Of a stretch of DNA of 21,261 nucleotides, positions 20,295-21,261 are shown piece by piece (position 1 is the first letter of the stretch; each line of letters opens with the position of its first letter). Origin of the DNA: Bacillota bacterium. GTDB lineage: Bacteria > Bacillota_C > Negativicutes > CTSoil-072. The notes beneath the pieces are model-generated. The model made no database searches. It was not told the origin of the DNA and saw only the letters and a list, made by a program, of their open reading frames with translations. The stretch lies in the NCBI GenBank assembly GCA_017861495.1, contig JAGFXW010000065.1, positions 1 to 21,261 on the forward strand, in the 5' to 3' direction. Position numbers and translations under genes: made by a program.

Positions 20295-21261
20295 TTATTT
20301 CTTTTGAATATATTCGTCAATACTTTGCGCGCCAATTTTGCCTGCGCCCATAGCCAAAATTACGGTGGCTGCTCCCGTTACGGCGTCACCGCCGGCGAAA
20401 ACCCCGTCCCGCGTTGTCAACCCATTCTCGCTGGCAATCAGGCAGCCATATTTATTGGCTTCGAGTCCTTTCGTTGTGGAACGGATCAACGGGTTGGGAG
20501 AAGTTCCGATGGACACGATGACCGTATCTACATCAATGACAAAGTTACTGCCTTCTTTCGGCACCGGACGACGACGTCCGGAAGCGTCCGGTTCACCTAA
20601 TTCCATCTCTACACACTCGATGCCGTTAACACGTCCGCTCTCGTCACCGAGGATACGCACCGGATTGTTGAGCAACTTGAAAACAATACCCTCTTCCTTT
20701 GCATGATGAACCTCTTCGGCACGCGCAGGAAGTTCTGCCTCGGAACGGCGATACACAATGTAGACCTCTTCTGCTCCCAAGCGTTTCGCGCAACGGGCCG
20801 CGTCCATGGCAACGTTGCCGCCGCCGACCACTGCTACTTTGCGGCTCTTGGCAATCGGGGTGTCATACCCTTCCTTATACGCTTTCATCAGGTTTACCCG
20901 GGTAAGGTACTCGTTAGCTGAGTAAACCCCCAGCAGGTTTTCACCGGGAATGTTCATGAAGGACGGCAATCCGGCTCCTGAACCGATGAATACGGCTTCA
21001 AAGCCCTGCTCAAACAATTCATTAATCGAATTCACCTTGCCAACGACCATATTGGTCTGGATCTCAACACCGAGGTCTTGAAGCTTGCCTACTTCTTTGG
21101 CGACAATCTCCTTCGGCAGACGGAACTCAGGAATTCCATACACAAGCACGCCGCCCGCGGTCTGTAATGCTTCAAAAACCGTAACAGCATAGCCCATTTT
21201 GGCCAAATCGCCCGCACAAGTCAGGCCCGCCGGACCAGCGCCGACGACCGCTACCTTGTGA
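20295..21261 (-). CDS. GltD/NfnB-type NADPH-dependent flavoprotein oxidoreductase (5' truncated by window)
   Basis: The visible 321 residues start inside the FAD-binding motif (HKVAVVGAGPAGLTCAGDLA) and run to the natural C-terminus. Further marks are GGVLVYGIPEFRLPK, the FIGSGAGLP segment, the second dinucleotide motif VAVVGGGNVAMDAARCAKRL, YRRSEAELPAR for NADPH binding, and FAGGDAVTGAATVILAMGAGK at the end. The family includes the glutamate synthase small subunit and the NfnB subunit of the electron-bifurcating ferredoxin:NADP oxidoreductase. The N-terminal iron-sulfur region that would help separate them lies outside the window, and the upstream partner gene is also not visible. The frame is open past the window edge, so the ATG at 21197 is internal and not the start. 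A hairpin follows the gene. Confidence 0.9.
   Translation of the reverse strand, partial: HKVAVVGAGPAGLTCAGDLAKMGYAVTVFEALQTAGGVLVYGIPEFRLPKEIVAKEVGKLQDLGVEIQTNMVVGKVNSINELFEQGFEAVFIGSGAGLPSFMNIPGENLLGVYSANEYLTRVNLMKAYKEGYDTPIAKSRKVAVVGGGNVAMDAARCAKRLGAEEVYIVYRRSEAELPARAEEVHHAKEEGIVFKLLNNPVRILGDESGRVNGIECVEMELGEPDASGRRRPVPKEGSNFVIDVDTVIVSIGTSPNPLIRSTTKGLEANKYGCLIASENGLTTRDGVFAGGDAVTGAATVILAMGAGKIGAQSIDEYIQKK

Noticed and set aside
21195..21206. Start of the gltD-like gene at TTG 21206 or ATG 21197
   Set aside because: The frame continues upstream through the FAD motif GAGPAG to the window edge, so these codons are internal.

Overview
The window looks like a chromosomal segment of a low-to-mid GC Firmicute. 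The Gram-positive style RecD2 helicase, the barnase/barstar pair, the strong AGGAGG-type ribosome binding sites and the mix of gene families fit an anaerobic clostridial or Negativicutes (Sporomusa-like) bacterium. That placement is inference; no rRNA or other taxonomic marker is present. Nearly all the DNA is coding. I saw no tRNA, rRNA, CRISPR array, prophage or intact insertion sequence.

Layout. At the left edge a minus-strand toxin/inhibitor pair appears: a lipoprotein-type barnase RNase (85-588) followed by the first codons of a barstar-like inhibitor that leaves the window (1-73). Upstream is a membrane-anchored DUF3006 protein (762-1088). RecD2 helicase is on the plus strand (1343-3535). 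A 69-nt near-perfect palindrome separates it from a convergent orphan FliK-C-like protein (3619-4752). Next is a CstB-like persulfide dioxygenase/rhodanese protein (5090-6493), convergent with an RsgA GTPase (6644-7723) across a strong bidirectional terminator. From 7990 to 11931 runs a minus-strand damage-response block in transcription order: Ada-AlkA fusion, Ogt, a short-chain dehydrogenase, then a fused MsrAB.

From 12090 to 19084 there is a coherent minus-strand catabolic cluster with a divergent LysR regulator (19207-20166). In transcription order it encodes an aminotransferase, an aspartate-dehydrogenase-like protein, an MFS permease, an AroM-family protein with two cysteines placed like those of Asp/Glu/hydantoin racemases, an M20 N-carbamoyl-amino-acid/allantoate amidohydrolase, and an allantoinase/hydantoinase. 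I read it as uptake, racemisation, ring opening, decarbamoylation and deamination of a hydantoin-like or ureide compound. The right edge holds a truncated gltD/NfnB-type flavoprotein.

Non-coding structure stands out. There are two copies of an 84-nt multi-hairpin repeat (7872-7955 and 17744-17844) in the same orientation, and four long palindromes at gene ends. A leader in front of rsgA can fold so as to hide the rsgA ribosome binding site, with a competing upstream arm lying inside a possible 18-codon leader peptide. The divergent aminotransferase/lysR promoter region has a well-placed LysR-type site.
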